Source of the DNA: Trissonchulus latispiculum
Lineage: Eukaryota > Nematoda > Enoplea > Enoplida > Ironidae
Reading direction: 5' to 3'
DNA length: 64,000 nucleotides
Assembly (NCBI GenBank): GCA_030248195.1
Contig: JASAND010012636.1
Coordinates: 1 to 64,000 of the forward strand
A program made the position numbers and the translations under genes. Shown here one piece after another: positions 1-11,789 of this stretch. Positions within the stretch are counted from its first letter, which is position 1. Each line of letters begins with the position of its first letter. The notes under the pieces were generated by a model, which worked only from the letters and a program-made list of their open reading frames with translations, was not told where the DNA came from and made no database searches.

Positions 1-424
1 TTCAATGGGCATATCGCCGAAACCGACGGAAGTGACCACTGGTCACTACAGCCTATATTGACCACTGGCCAAATGGCCCAAAACAGCGTTTTTCCGAGTT
101 TTGGTCGGGGGCGTAGTAAATCGGCTACGCTCGTTTCAATGGGCATATTGCCGAAACCGACCGAAGTGACCACTGGTCACTACGGCCTAGGAGTCCTATT
201 GACCACTGGTCAAACGGCCTAAAACTGCGTTTTTCGGCGTTTTGATCGGGGGCATTTATAGTAGATCGACTACGCTCGTTTCAATGGACATATTGCCGAA
301 ATTGAGGGAAGTGACCTGTGGTCACTACGGTCTATGGGGCCTATTGACCAGTGGTCAAACCCCTTAAAACAGCGTTTTTCGGCGTTTTGTTGGGGCATGC
401 ATTGTAAATCGACTACGCTCATTT
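1..424. repeat. Tandem satellite, about 140-bp unit, three copies
   Basis: Units begin near 1, 135 and 279, each opening with TTCAATGG(A/G)CATAT and containing the dyad GACCACTGGTCAC followed by TTGACCACTGG. Each ends near a TAAATCG(G/A)CTACGCTC motif. The copies are diverged by scattered substitutions and small indels. Related but diverged units occur at 5205-5465, and similar end motifs recur near 9700 and 20480, so this is a dispersed satellite family. No coding potential is seen. Confidence 0.85.
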
Positions 425-495
425 AGCATGGCACTGTTCAAGCTCCTTGTATCTATTACCGCACTGCTGGAAAGGGGTCCTTTAAAATGAGAGGG

Positions 496-1304
496 ACAAG
501 AAATAAAAATGCTCCTCTGGAGCATGGAAAAGTAATATGGGTGATGGTGAGGTTACAAAATCAAGAGAGGACTAGTCTTTAAAATGCTTAATATGGGGCT
601 AGGTTAAAAAATAGAAGAGGACTAGGTTGTGAGCGAATTAATATGGGCACAGCTTCGCCGAACAACCCATATTCGCGGGATTTCACGTTTCGTCTTAGCT
701 TAGAGCTATTAATGTCAGTCAATAAAAAATTTAAGCAGTTGAATACTCATCGAATATAGCTGTTTGCATGTACTGTTGGACTGGCTGCTAGGAATATATA
801 CGTAAATTATCATCATTTTGTTCTGTTGAACTACCGCAGGCTCTACTACTGGGAGAGGTCTAAGGATATGATGCTAAAGCTATTGGTCCAAGTCAGGAGG
901 AAATAGAAGATCGTGGGAGAGTCCTAAATTATTCTTGAATATAAATTTTCCGTATAAATGGATACGTAAAATGCGCTAGTTAGTATGAAGCACTTATCGA
1001 AGAAAACGTTTGCTAAAATAAAAGTTCGAATAAAGCTCGAGCACATGCCGTAGCTGTAGGTTATTTATGAACTATGAACCAAATGTATCGTGGATTTGCA
1101 TAATAATTTACATTTACGAACCGCGAATATGGGTTGTTCGGCGAAGCTGTGCCCATATTAATTCGGTCACAACCTAGTCCTCTTCTATTTTTTTAACCTA
1201 GCCCCATATTAAACATTTTAAAGACTAGTCCTCTCTTGATTTTGCAACCTCACCATCATCCATATTACTTTTTCATGCTCCAGAGGAGCATTTTTATTTC
1301 TTGT
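496..1304. mobile_element. Foldback element F1, copy 1 (long terminal inverted repeats)
   Basis: Arms of about 185 bp at 496-680 and 1120-1304 are inverted copies, beginning ACAAGAAATAAAAATGC and ending with the complement. Inside each arm the motif ATATGGG recurs at intervals, giving an array of likely transposase-binding sites. The interior of about 440 bp has no open frame of note. No convincing target duplication is visible. The same family appears at 4363-4545 (one arm), 7797-8607 and 18753-19451, so it is mobile and non-autonomous. Superfamily not recognised. Confidence 0.85.
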
Positions 1305-1754
1305 ATATATGTTGGTAGGCAGCAGACATGTGCAGGGAGGCAGGGTCCTCCCATGCAACCTTTTTTGGTCATTTTGGCACACTGCCAGTTTTGGCCTGTG
1401 CCAAGGCCGTTTGCCAAATTCGGACTTTCGCTATTTTGGCACTTCGGTTGTGTTCGACTTTTTTTCACATGCTAGCAGCTAGATCGGTTTGATTTGTTTT
1501 ATTTGAATATTAACGATTATATAATGAATATTAATTAATTTTATTATTATTAATTTGAATATTTATATTTTTATTTATGATGTTGTTCGTAACAGTTTCG
1601 TGTAAATATATATACCGTTGTCCAAACCTTGATTGACCACAAGAAATTGTCATGCTGACAGACCCACATAGTTCTAAATTCGCAATTAAAAGATTAAATT
1701 TTGACCGCTTTCTGAAGGGGCAGAGGGTTAGCTGACCACTGTAGTCCTCTGTCC

Positions 1755-1798
1755 TATATATATATATATAATATATATATATATAATATATATATATA
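1755..1798. repeat. (AT)n microsatellite
   Basis: A run of TA/AT dinucleotides with occasional AAT interruptions. It lies in an AT-rich stretch (1305-1800) without other recognisable features. Confidence 0.9.
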
Positions 1799-2054
1799 CT
1801 CATAACATTGTCTTACTATGCTATTTACTGTTGGTGTAAAAAGTAAAATGCCGTAAAATTGTTGCTGGAGGAACGTCGGTTCTTGTAGGATGTTGATTGT
1901 AAACGTAATATGCCGTAGCATTGTAAAGCGTATTTATGAGTATTAAAACATCTTCTTCTTCAATTACCTACCATGTCAGTCAATAATAACAATTCCAGCA
2001 GTTAAACAATCGCTGCAAGTTGCTTGCATAGAAAGTTAGATTATCTAGGTATTA

Positions 2055-4043
2055 TATATGTCGTAGCGAAAACGCAAACTTGACGTATTTGCAAATTTCG
2101 CCAACGAAAACGCAAATTTGTGTTTTTGCTAACGAAAACGCAAATGGTTCTCACTCTAAGGCTCCAACTAATTGTCAGTGTAGTAAAGTGCACGTAAACA
2201 TGCATATATGGAAACAGTCACTGTGTACAGTACGCATATGTGCAATGTATTTAACTGTAATCCATGTAGGTATCTTCTCACTGTAGTATACTAACAATCC
2301 TAGTACTTTGTTTTAGAACACTAGTCACGGCGTATTCCTAGTTGTCATACATCCTAGTTGTCATACACGCTATAATTGGACATTAAGAAATCACGTGACA
2401 GTTGAATGCTCCGCCCCAATAAGAAAATTTCTTCCAATTTTGTATGAGATTACACGCTCTGTAGTAAGTACAGGGTTTAAAATTTAAAATTTTAAGGGGT
2501 ACTGGGTTACGTAGTCAATTGTAGTTATTTTTCTAAAATTAAAATTTAAATTACATAGGATACAAACTGGAAAATATGTATGATTAAAATCCCCAATTTT
2601 AAAAAAAGGATTAAAAAATTCATACCCTATTTTTGAAAAAACTTCCAAAAAATAAAATATATATACACATAGCTGTATATATTTTACATGAAATTAACTT
2701 CAACATCATTCACGACTGAATCAATCTGTGTTTAAAAATTAGTTGGAAATTTAGATATATGTATTAATAGACACTTTTTCATTAAAAAATCAAGTTTAAG
2801 TTAAACGTTAAAATAAGACATAAAATAAGAAATAAAAGAAAATTTTAATACTTCCAAATAAATTTGTATTAAATTTTAGAAATGTTAATTTTCTTATATA
2901 TACTAAAATATTGCATATACTGCATATACTTGCATATACTTAAATTATAACGTCCCCTTATTCCTCAGTTTAAACTCAGCGTGATTTTCCGCTGTATTCC
3001 TATGCTCCGAGAAGGCGGTGCAATTAACTGTAGACTAATCACGTGATATTGGTTTGACCAATCATAAAGTGTATGACAACTAGGATGTATGACAACTGGG
3101 AATAAACCCTAGTCACTACTTATACAACTTATACAACTACAATTGCTATTTACTACTAAAATTGTTGTAGCAAAATATTAACTAACTACTAATTCATTGA
3201 TTAATTAACTACTGAATAAGTTGGAAGAAAATTTCAAAAATGCAGGAAATATAAAAGGAATTTTGGCAAAAAAAGTAGTATTTTATATCCATCTGGTCGT
3301 GATTGGCGCCGCTAAACGCTTCTTTATGTTGCTTTCGGAAACAGCTCAGGATTTTTCGTAAGTTAGAAGATGCAAATGAAATTTTATCGAAATATCGTCT
3401 ACAAAGACAAAGCAAGCAATATAATTTTTTCTTTCAGAACAGCGAAAACTATTAAATATAGTTATAAATGCTGTAAAAACTATTAAAAACGTGTTAAAAC
3501 GTATTACTACGAAAATTTCGATTTTAGAAAAAACTGATTTTGAAAAACTTCGTTTCATGTATATAAATCTCACATCATTAGTTGCAGATTTGAATTTAAG
3601 AATAATTTTCATTACATCAAGTTTAGGTTGAAATAAATCCAAGATTTCAGTATTACCATTTTATTTATAAGCATTTAGTAATAATAGTTTAGTTCAATTT
3701 TCTTCTCTTATCTCTAAGTTCTACCTATATAAATTATAACATCAGTTTTATTTCTAATTTTAAACTCGGCGTAATATTCCGTTGGATTTCTATGCCTCGA
3801 GTAGGCGGAGCAATAGTAGTATGACCGGTGAACCGTATGACAACTGGGAGCAAGCACATATGCGTACTGTACACAGTGACCATTTCCATATATGCATGTT
3901 TACGTGTACTTTACTGCATTGACAATTAGGTTGGAGCCTTAGAGTGAGAACCATTTGTGTTTTCGTTGGCGAAAACACAAATTTGCGTTTTCGTTGGCGA
4001 AATTTGCAAATACGCCAATTTTGTGTTTTCGCTCCGACATATG
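2055..4043. mobile_element. Foldback element F2 with CGAAAACGCAAA-repeat arms
   Basis: Inverted arms of about 190 bp lie at 2055-2245 and 3855-4043. Each carries two to four copies of a motif like GCCAACGAAAACGCAAAT. The arms are palindromic to each other with few mismatches. The interior contains a second complete element (2339-3108) and a partial copy of that element's right end (about 3726-3850). No transposase is encoded. Confidence 0.8.
2339..3108. mobile_element. MITE with 8-bp target duplication CTAGTCAC
   Basis: CTAGTCAC flanks the element at 2331-2338 and 3109-3116. The ends are inverted repeats: left GGCGTATTCCTAGTTGTC, right complement with TTATTCCCAGTTGTCATAC, followed by a second tandem TAGTTGTCATAC motif inside. 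The interior is AT-rich and non-coding. An 8-bp duplication fits hAT, P or Merlin groups; the terminal GG favours a non-hAT class, but I cannot name it. Confidence 0.8.
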
Positions 4044-4545
4044 TCCGTAAACTATATAGTAATTTGGTTGTGCTGGACTACGGCAAGCAATTAGAAAGAA
4101 CCAAGGCTATGATTGTAACGCTAACGGTTCAATAGAAATAGAAGATCGTCGAAGAGAGTCCTCAAATTATTGTTGAAATATAGACTGTTCTTATAAATGG
4201 TTAAAATGCACAGTACATACTAAGAGTTTATCGAAAGAAATGTTTGCTTCCACTAAAACTCTTTTATCATCATAGTTGTATAAATATTATTTACGCACCG
4301 TAACTAAATCTGAACACTCGTATATATATATATACATATGTAATATGTATAACCTTTTCAGTCCGCGAATATGGGTTGCTCGGCGAAGCTGTGCCCATAT
4401 TATTTCGCCCACAACCTTGTCCTCTTCTTTTTTTGAATCTAGCCCCATATTAAGCATTTTTAAGACTAGTCCTCTCTTAATTTTACAACCTCACCACCAC
4501 CCATATTACTTTTTCATGCTCCGGAGGAGCATTTTTATTACTTGT

Positions 4546-5204
4546 ATATATATATACTATCTATATTTTTATTTAGCTTTATTTTATATTCAGCCTAACT
4601 AAGAAATTTATTTTTACTTTCAAGTAAATTTCTTTTGTAAGGTCGACTTCCATCGAAGACTTTGCAAGATCAGTCAGGCAGATTCGGTGTGATAAAGTAT
4701 AGATGTATAATTAAAGTTTTAAAGCTACAGTAAAGTTTTAACTATATATATGATAAGCTAAAATTCTCATATTAACTTGCAAATTTTATATTTATGCATT
4801 GAAATAATTATATAAAAACGTTATTACAATGTTTTATATAGTAGTTACAAAAAGCGAAGAATTACGCAAAAATTGTCCAAAACCTCAGAAAAAATTTTCG
4901 ATTTTTGTAGTGTTAAAGAGCTGTTTCCGGTTTTTTAAAGCCAGTTCCGGTTCCAGTAAAGCCAGTTTCGGTTACGGTTTTTTGGAGTTCCGGTCGATCC
5001 CTATGAGTCACCTTTTCTGCAGTTGAGAATTTTCATTTGTATCGAGAGGTCGCGCTTTACACTTTTGGGGGTCCGTTTCGAGTCATTTCTTTGGGGTTGC
5101 CCGGCTAATTTTTGCAGCAATCCTTTTATTTGGCCTTTACTAATCCTAATTCAATCCTGTCAAAAAGTCGTCTAAAATAGGGTTTTTCGGCCATTTTGGG
5201 GGTG
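4546..5204. other. AT-rich stretch, no gene seen
   Basis: Mixed AT-rich sequence. A short open frame at 4829-5026 has no recognisable domain or splice support. A short 12-bp imperfect repeat (AGCCAGTTTCGG-like) appears three times near 4940-4975. Nothing else is supported. Confidence 0.5.
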
Positions 5205-5720
5205 CGCTTATATAGTAAATCGGGGTCGCTGAAAACGATGAGCATATTGTTGAAACCGACGGATGTGACCCTCTGGCTGCATGGTGCCCGTGGCTCCTCG
5301 CCCAGGGTCAAAGTTTGGAACAGTCCCCAAAAGCAGCTACTTTAGGCCATTTGGTGGTGCGCATATATAATAAATCGGGGTCGCAGAAAACGATGAGCAT
5401 GTCGCCGAAACCGACCGACGACGGATGAAGCATGGCGCCCGTGGTTCCTCGCCGTCGGACCCACCCATGTTGGTGGGCTGGTTCCACTTTGCCTTTAAGA
5501 GGTCAGGTATATAAGCGGTTGTCGGCAACCGCTTCCTGGAGATCCATATTGGACTACTTACCCTTTCAAAACTTTGTCTACAAGGGTTTTGAGGTGTCCT
5601 AAGCATAGTTCCTTTATTCCCTTTGCTGCCTGACTCGGCCATACATCTGATCCGGTATTGGATAGGGTGCTGGGGATAGAGCGCCATCGGCAGGAGGTCT
5701 AGAATAGAACAATAGAACAC
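5205..5720. repeat. Diverged satellite units
   Basis: Two diverged units of the satellite at 1-424 start near 5210 and 5360 with TAGTAAATCGGGGTCGC or similar and share GAAACCGAC. From about 5450 the sequence is the inverted counterpart of the 163-bp unit found at 8991-9535 (it carries the complement of GTGGAACCAGCCCAGCAA-like sequence), so two tandem families abut here. Confidence 0.7.
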
Positions 5721-6346
5721 CTATAATAATGTTGCAATGCAGAAAACCATTGTAAATAATTGGAAACAAGCGGGTATATATCTGTGGGCGGTAGCCCCCA
5801 GCTAAAAGCTAGAGCTATTTTAAATGTGAAAGGCTTGAAAACTATTTTTTCAGAGCACTTTTTGCAAAAATTTTCGAAAATTTGGCTGTGTATTAAATTT
5901 TGGTGTGTAAATTAGTTTTTCACTGTGTAAATTTATTTTTTGTGTAAATACACAGTATTTTACACAAAAAACCATGGTCCCCCCGAAATCTCCCCAAATT
6001 TTGGGCTTCCCCCTTATAAGGTTTGCCATGTTTGCTTGCATAAACGGAGTTTGCAAACTCCAAACTTGCACAAACTTGTTTGTTTGCTTTATGCAAACAT
6101 ATTTCTCCATGTTTGCCAAAAATGGAGAAATTTTCAAAAATTTTCTGGTGCCGCCGGAGATTTATTCCTAAAAATGGCTATTTTTAGCCAACTCCAGGCA
6201 TTTTTGAGAACTTTTTGCGTTTCTACCTGCAAAATGCGCAAAAAAGCAATTTTTCGCTCATTTTTCCAAAACATCTCCCCGAAAATTCCCCCCTCCCCGG
6301 AAGCCCCCGCCCCGAAAAAATCCATAAAAAATATATACCCTGAAAT

Positions 6347-6513
6347 CAGGGGCGTATCCAGGATTTTGAAAAGGAGAGGGTTTTGACTAAACTTTACTGA
6401 AAAGGAGGGGGTTTTAACAAAATTTTGCACTTTTCATAATGGAGTATTAATAAAATTTAACCCAAAAGGAGGGGGTTTCAACCCCGAAAACCCCTCCCCT
6501 GGATACGCCCATG
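6347..6513. mobile_element. Short hAT-type MITE
   Basis: The 8-bp duplication CCTGAAAT occurs at 6339-6346 and 6514-6521. The ends are inverted repeats starting CAGGGGCGTATCCAGG on the left and CATGGGCGTATCCAGG on the complement of the right. An 8-bp duplication with a CA(G)GGG start is typical of hAT elements. The 167-bp body carries three AAAAGGAG-type repeats and no ORF. Confidence 0.85.
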
Positions 6514-6534
6514 CCTGAAATATACATGTAGAAT

Positions 6535-6895
6535 TTAAGAGCAAGTAACAAAAATGCTCCACAAAAAGAGATTATTTATGAGGGTTGGGCTATGAAAGAT
6601 TCCGATTGTGAAAGTAAAGAAACAAGTTTGAAAAATGCTATGAGCTGGAGTCTTTATATATAGTAGGCTCATATTGGAGCCGGAGACTGTTACGAATATA
6701 GTGATAGGCATTGTACATCTGGTCGAGCAATACCGAGCCGTGCAGTATGAGCTCTAAATAAATTAAATAATTAAGTTAAGTGTCGTCCGACATAAGTTGC
6801 AGTGCGACTCCTCAAAGTTTCCAGAGCGTCAAATTCAGCCTACTAAGGACTCTAGCTCATATTAGCATTTTTCAAACTTGTCCATGTTCCCCCTC
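6535..6895. mobile_element. Degenerate F1-like foldback
   Basis: ACAAGTTTGAAAAATGCTAT with downstream CTCATATTGGAG on the left is mirrored on the right by CTCATATTAGCATTTTTCAAACTTGT. The spacing of the ATATT motifs recalls F1 arms but the element is short and diverged. Confidence 0.5.
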
Positions 6896-7062
6896 CCTAA
6901 GAAAATTCAAATTCCTTGCCCCTCGGACTTTTGCCCCCTCCCCCCCCCAAGAAAAAACCCTACAATAAGCACAGGCTTTTACACCATATTTATACATATA
7001 TACTATTTGCAACTGACTGTGGTTTTAGTTGATGATGGTTTGAATGATGATGCTTCTACCAG

Positions 7063-7203
7063 GCACAGAAGGAAGTGAAACTAGCAGCTATTTCACTGCT
7101 CATTCCGTTCCGTTATCACTAGAATCCTGTTCCAGGACTTCTTGTAGTGAACATAGGATTTGTTTAGACAGAGAACAACCTGTACAGCGGCGAGCTTATT
7201 ATC
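7063..7203 (+). CDS. Candidate upstream exon of the Myb/telobox gene
   Basis: An acceptor CTTCTACCAG precedes 7063 and a consensus donor GTAAGT follows 7203. The open frame reads about 46 residues, rich in Ser and Thr with two Cys (from Thr-Glu-Gly-Ser-Glu to Ala-Tyr-Tyr), like a linker between domains. It ends with one spare base, and the next supported exon (18419) needs exactly two, so the phases join. That match would arise by chance one time in three, and the intron would be 11.2 kb and hold the LINE at 13.4-16.1 kb. No domain is recognisable. The exon starts with two bases of a split codon, so at least one more exon lies further upstream, not identified. Confidence 0.4.
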
Positions 7204-7796
7204 GTAAGTCGGCTGGGATTTTACTCGCCTTTTGCCTTTTTGCCCACAATATTGTTTTTGCGATAAAAACCCCAAGTGTTATATATATGGTGTTCTCTAG
7301 AAAAATGGCGCAATTGTTAGGATTAGCGAAACCACCCTCCTCCAGTTCCTTGTCCCTCGGACTGGATTTGCCCAAAAAGCCCCGCCCCAAGAAAATTTTT
7401 TAGAAAGAATAGGCCCAAGACCTAGCTATGCAGGGTTTCCAAAAGTCAAGTCTATGGGCCTTTTCATAAAAAGATTAAACGGATTAACTTAAACAGATTA
7501 AATGGACTAAAAACGCATATTCATAAAATCACGGATTAAACTACTTAAACGGATTAAACTGAGCCACGACTTAAACGTATTAACTTAAACAGATTAAATT
7601 AGGTCGTTTAAGTAGTTTAATCCGTATTTTATGAATACACTTTTAATCCGTTTAAGGTAAGCCATTTAATCCGACAGTTTAATCCTGATTTTATGAATAC
7701 AAATGAAGTTAACACAGTTTAAAGCGGTTTTAAAGCGGTTTAACACAGTTTTACCATTATTCTCTCAGGGCGCACAGGGAATTGGTTGATATGGAT

Positions 7797-8607
7797 ACAA
7801 GAACGAAAAGTGCTCCTTCGTCGCATGTGAAATACATATGAATCTTCGTAGGCAGATTGTACATAAGCAAAAACTAGCCTGTAAAATACATATGAGTTCC
7901 GTAGGGGGGTTGTAAATTAAGGAAAACAAGTTGCAACCGCTTAACATATATGAGCCTGTCCTACAACGAGGCTCATATTGGCGTATGTCATAATAAGAAT
8001 AATTGCAGATATATATATATATATATATATTATTTTTATATAAATGCATACTGCATAAAGCTTTTCATTACAAATTGTCTTTCACATAGCATGTTGATCA
8101 GTCATTGTAGTGTGCATATTATGCTCAATACGGTACGCCATGAGGCGCTCTGACTCAGAGCCAAGTGGGAACGCATTTTGCATGTAAACAATGTGAAAGT
8201 GTTTCGAGAATACATTAGGCGTACCGTGTACCACAGCGTATCGCGAAATATTACGTGTGCCATAGTATTTCAGGAAACATCAGTTTGCATGTACAGTTCA
8301 GCTTGAGCAGTCGTTGTTCACTTCAGTCCATTTCTTCTGGGCCACAACGTCTATTCATTTTTTCCGTAATGTGGATGAAGCTGAGGTTCTTTAATGAGGC
8401 TTTAATGTGGAATGCACTGTGACGCCAATATGAGCCTCGTTGTAGGACAGGCTCATATGTTAAGCGGTTGCAACTTGTTTTCCTTAATTTACAACCCCCC
8501 TACGGAACTCATATGTATTTTACAGGCTAGTTTTTGCTTATGTACAATCTGCCTACGAAGACTCATATGTATTTCACATGCGACGAAGGAGCACTTTTCG
8601 TTCTTGT
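7797..8607. mobile_element. Foldback element F1, divergent copy 3
   Basis: Arms of about 190 bp at 7797-7985 and 8420-8607 are near-perfect inverted copies, beginning ACAAGAACGAAAAGTGCTCC. Each arm contains spaced CATATGA/CTCATATT motifs in the positions where F1 has ATATGGG. An (AT)n run sits at 8010-8030. No target duplication is evident. Confidence 0.85.
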
Positions 8608-8700
8608 TTTCTATTATTTTATATATGTATGCTCCTGAAGGTATGTATAGATATCTTTCAACAGTAGCAAGCAAGCCAACCACAGCTCGTACCGCTTACA

Positions 8701-8961
8701 CTCTACAGCCACTTTGGGTACGCAGCTCTATGACAAAAGTTGCTCAGCTCGCTTAGGGCTTTCATTTGGTACCAAATTTGACCACTTTTGAAAAATTTTA
8801 GTTTTGACCCAAAATCGCCTAAGTCCCCACCCCACCCCACCCCACCACAGCACTCTACAGCCACTTTGAGCATGCAGTTCTATGAAAATAGTTGCTCAGC
8901 TCACTTAGGGCTTTCATTTGGTACCAAATTTGACCACTTTTGAAAAATTTTAGTTTTGACC
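8701..8961. repeat. Direct duplication, 152-bp period
   Basis: Two copies starting CTCTACAGCCACTTTG at 8701 and 8853, with about 95% identity over 110 bp. They are separated by a C-rich run (CCCCACCCCACCCC) near 8826-8845. Confidence 0.85.
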
Positions 8962-8990
8962 ACATGACCTCCCACCTACCTTATCCTCCA

Positions 8991-9535
8991 GATGGCAAAG
9001 TGGAACCAGCACAGCAAGATGGGTGGGTCCGACGGCAAAAGAGATGCCAGGAATGAGCTGGGCGCACCAGAAAACCCCTATAGACAATGTTTTGAGAGGC
9101 TATGTACAGGTCTATATGGTGTTCCCGAAAGTCGGTACTGACCGGACCCTCCAGACGGCAAAGTGGAACCAGCACAGCAAGATGGGTGGGTCAGACGGCA
9201 AGACGGACACCGGGAATGAGCTGGGCGCACCAGAAAACCCCTATAGACAATGTTTTGAGAGGCTATGTACAGGTCTATATGGTGTTCCCGAAAGTCGGTA
9301 CCGACCGGACCCTCCAGACGGCAAAGTGGAACCAGCACAGCAAGATGGGTGGGTCAGACGGTAAAACGGACACCGGGAATGAGCTGGGCGCACCAGAAAA
9401 CCCCTATAGACAATGTTTTGAGAGGCTAAGTAAAGCCTACTATGGACCTCCGGGAAGCGGTTACCGACTTGACCCCTCAGACGGTCAAGTGGAACCAGCC
9501 CAGCAACTTGGGTTACTCGGGCAGCAAAACTGCTA
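8991..9535. repeat. Tandem array, exact 163-bp period
   Basis: The phrase GGCAAAGTGGAACCAGC starts units at 8991, 9154, 9317 and (as GGTCAAGTGG) 9480. The first three intervals are each 163 bp with few substitutions; the last unit is more diverged. Long open frames cross the array on both strands only because the period is free of stops in some frames, so I do not call a gene. Confidence 0.9.
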
Positions 9536-10123
9536 GCGGGAATCGATTCTCCGTCCCAAAAAACCTTTGTATGCAAACTTTGAGCCACCCATGTAGCAAA
9601 ATAAGCGAAAAAATTAAGTTCAAAGTTCGACCTAAAATTCACCAACTTTGGCCGGCCAGTACCGAAAAATTACGGACAGAGACGGAAAATCATATAGCAT
9701 TTGAACGACCCCGATATGTGTACTGTTTAACCATATAGTCAGTATTGCCCCATATATAGCCCAGTCTGACTTATTAAGGCGCCTTTGAAGCATACTTTTT
9801 GGCCATTTTAGCGTTTTGGCCGACTTTGGGCCCCAGCCAAAAATTTTTTCCGGCTCCGGGAGGCATAAAAACTAGCTTATTTTCTTATTTTCGATTTGTA
9901 CTACAAGAATATATATGGGTTTCATAGGCAAAATTTTTTCTATCTCTAGTTATTCATGCTACAAAACCCCCTTATGAGACATCAAAAGCGAGAAACCGGA
10001 AAAAAAGAAAAAACACAATTTTCGTAAGCGATTTTTGGCATAACTTTTTAACGGAAAGTGGTACGGGGATGAAACTTCAGGAACATACTAAACTCGACAC
10101 GTACAATTTTTTGCCCACATAAT

Positions 10124-10165
10124 CTGCGCAGGATCTGCGCAGGAATCTGCGCAGCTTCTGCGCAG
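10124..10165. other. Four CTGCGCAG palindromes at helical spacing
   Basis: Copies of the self-complementary octamer start at 10124, 10135, 10147 and 10158, spaced 11, 12 and 11 bp. Nothing similar is seen elsewhere in the window. It could be a protein-binding array or a replication slippage product. Confidence 0.6.
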
Positions 10166-10202
10166 CCTTGTTTTACACGGTCATTCGACCATTTTCACTC
10201 AT

Positions 10203-10234
10203 ATTATAGGGGTCGCTACCGCGACCCCTATGAT
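10203..10234. other. Hairpin at satellite end
   Basis: A 14-bp stem ATTATAGGGGTCGC pairs across a TACC loop with the downstream GCGACCCCTATGAT (one G-T wobble). A second hairpin of the same design lies at 21153-21191, also at the end of a related satellite-like block. Confidence 0.75.
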
Positions 10235-10425
10235 AAAGAGAATACCGAAATGAACATTTTTGCTATTACAACCTCTGAGCGGTCTCTAGTAGTTAAGTCA
10301 GAATAAGCCAAAAATAATATTGGGGTCGAAAAATGGGTTAATGAAACTTAAGGCACCGTCACCGCACATTTAGCGGATTCTCTGGAGCATAAAGTTACTG
10401 TTGAGGATTAAATAAAAAAGGCCCC

Positions 10426-11392
10426 TTGACCCACATAACTTTATTGTTAAGGCATAAAAAGAAATTTTTGCCGATTCTACCTACAGTTTTGAGAAATCTA
10501 TGTTCAAAAATTAATGGTCAATATTTAGCTGGTATTTCAGAAAACTGTTTCGCGAATTTTGCTAGCTTCGGGAACCCATGTCAATTTATTGATTACATAC
10601 ATGCTTTAAAACGAAGTATAAAGCTCTTTCCATCATCCGAAATTGTGAAAGTTATAGCGTTTCAAAAATCACTGCACAAAATTATGCCACCGCCTTAAGA
10701 TGGCGCTATCTTTCTGTGTTGTGATTTTCGAATAGCTATAACTTTCGCAATTTAGGGAGTAGGAAAGAACTTTATTTCGAATTCGCTTTAAAGCTTATAG
10801 TCAATACATTTACATGAGTTCACGAAACCAACAAAATTAGCAAAAACTAGCAAATATTTTTTGTGACATACCGACTGAATATAGGTTTACCAATCTTTGA
10901 ACATCGATTTTATAAAGCTGTAGAATCGGCCAAATTTTTTATGACATGAAGGACATGTGGGCCGAGGGTAGATTTTGCTCAACATGTTCTAATGTTCCAG
11001 AAAATCAGCCAAATGTGCTGTGACATAAATTTCCCAACTTCGCATAGAGTTTTCTCGCATCTGGAGAAGTTTTGCTCTAACCAAAAAATAGTCATACTTT
11101 TCATCCTGATAAAAATCACGCGAATCCATTGGTAAATTTTAGAGTAATTGATGCTCAATACAAAATAAACCCACAAACACCAAAAAGGTTTTTCGGCCAA
11201 GTCTCAGGTGTACCTAAAGCAACGAACTTCAGCTAATAGGCTTTGATAAAGTGTGCAATTTGACTGTGTATCGATTGAGTTCAAATAAACAAAAATTGTC
11301 CGTAGGATCTGGCAGTAATTTTGAAAAAACTGATTTCCTCGAAAATGTTTTTTGACCCACAAAACCGTCTTTGGCTTATGCTCACTTAACCG
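10426..11392. mobile_element. Head-to-head copies of the 25.6-kb TTAA MITE family
   Basis: The segment 10426-10695 on the - strand and 10700-11392 on the + strand both match the left part of the element at 25646-26652, sharing AACTTTCGCAATTT and GAAAGA(G/A)CTTTAT phrases. They meet at CCGCCTTAAGATGGC. Both are diverged and truncated. Confidence 0.6.
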
Positions 11393-11396
11393 TTAA

Positions 11397-11730
11397 GGCC
11401 AGTTCACACTAGATATCTTTGGAGCAACTTAGTTGAAGCAACTTGGTTGCTTCAACCAAGTTGCTCAAAAGTTGCCTAATGTGAATGTAGTGGCAACTGA
11501 GAAAAAAGTTTCCGAAATCGCGCTTTGGGCGATTTCTAGCGGCAACTAGGACGTTGATTGGTCGATTCAAATTATAAAAATTGGCTCGCAAGATTTCCTG
11601 CATTTGATAGGCGGTTGCTTGAACTAGTTGAATGAACTGTTTGTGCAAATTGCTGCAACTTTTTTCCTGTGGCAACTTAAGTTGCTGCAACGAAGTTGCT
11701 CCAAAGTTGCTTGCCTAGTGTAAACTGGCC
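11397..11730. mobile_element. 334-bp MITE with TTAA target
   Basis: TTAA is present at 11393-11396 and 11731-11734. The ends GGCCAGTTCACACTAG and its near-perfect complement CTAGTGTAAACTGGCC are inverted repeats. The body is built of short GGAGCAACTT/AAGTTGCTCC repeats in both orientations and is itself largely palindromic. A TTAA target fits piggyBac- or Kolobok-type transposases. Confidence 0.85.
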
Positions 11731-11789
11731 TTAATAATATTGGGCAAGTTACGACATTAAATAGACTCAGCACAGGAGGAAACAAATAC

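Larger units (their letters stand above)
1810..4545. mobile_element. Foldback element F1, copy 2, interrupted
   Basis: The right arm at 4363-4545 is about 90% like the right arm of copy 1 (1120-1304). The adjoining 4050-4360 matches 830-1120, and 1960-2050 matches the copy 1 interior around 700-790. The copy is therefore split by the F2 element at about 2055-4043. Its left arm is not recognisable, so this copy is degraded. Confidence 0.6.

Noticed and set aside
5220..5440. Possible hammerhead ribozyme in the satellite (ATGAGCATATTGTTGAAACC-like core)
   Set aside because: The obligatory CTGATGA box is absent (sequence reads CGATGAG) and the stems do not form.
5940..6386. 148-codon open frame
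   Set aside because: Low-complexity A/C-rich repeat sequence overlapping a hAT-type MITE; no domain, and the reverse strand is equally open.
9023..9645. Several 113-144-codon frames on both strands
   Set aside because: They run through the exact 163-bp tandem array and repeat with it; no domain or splice evidence.
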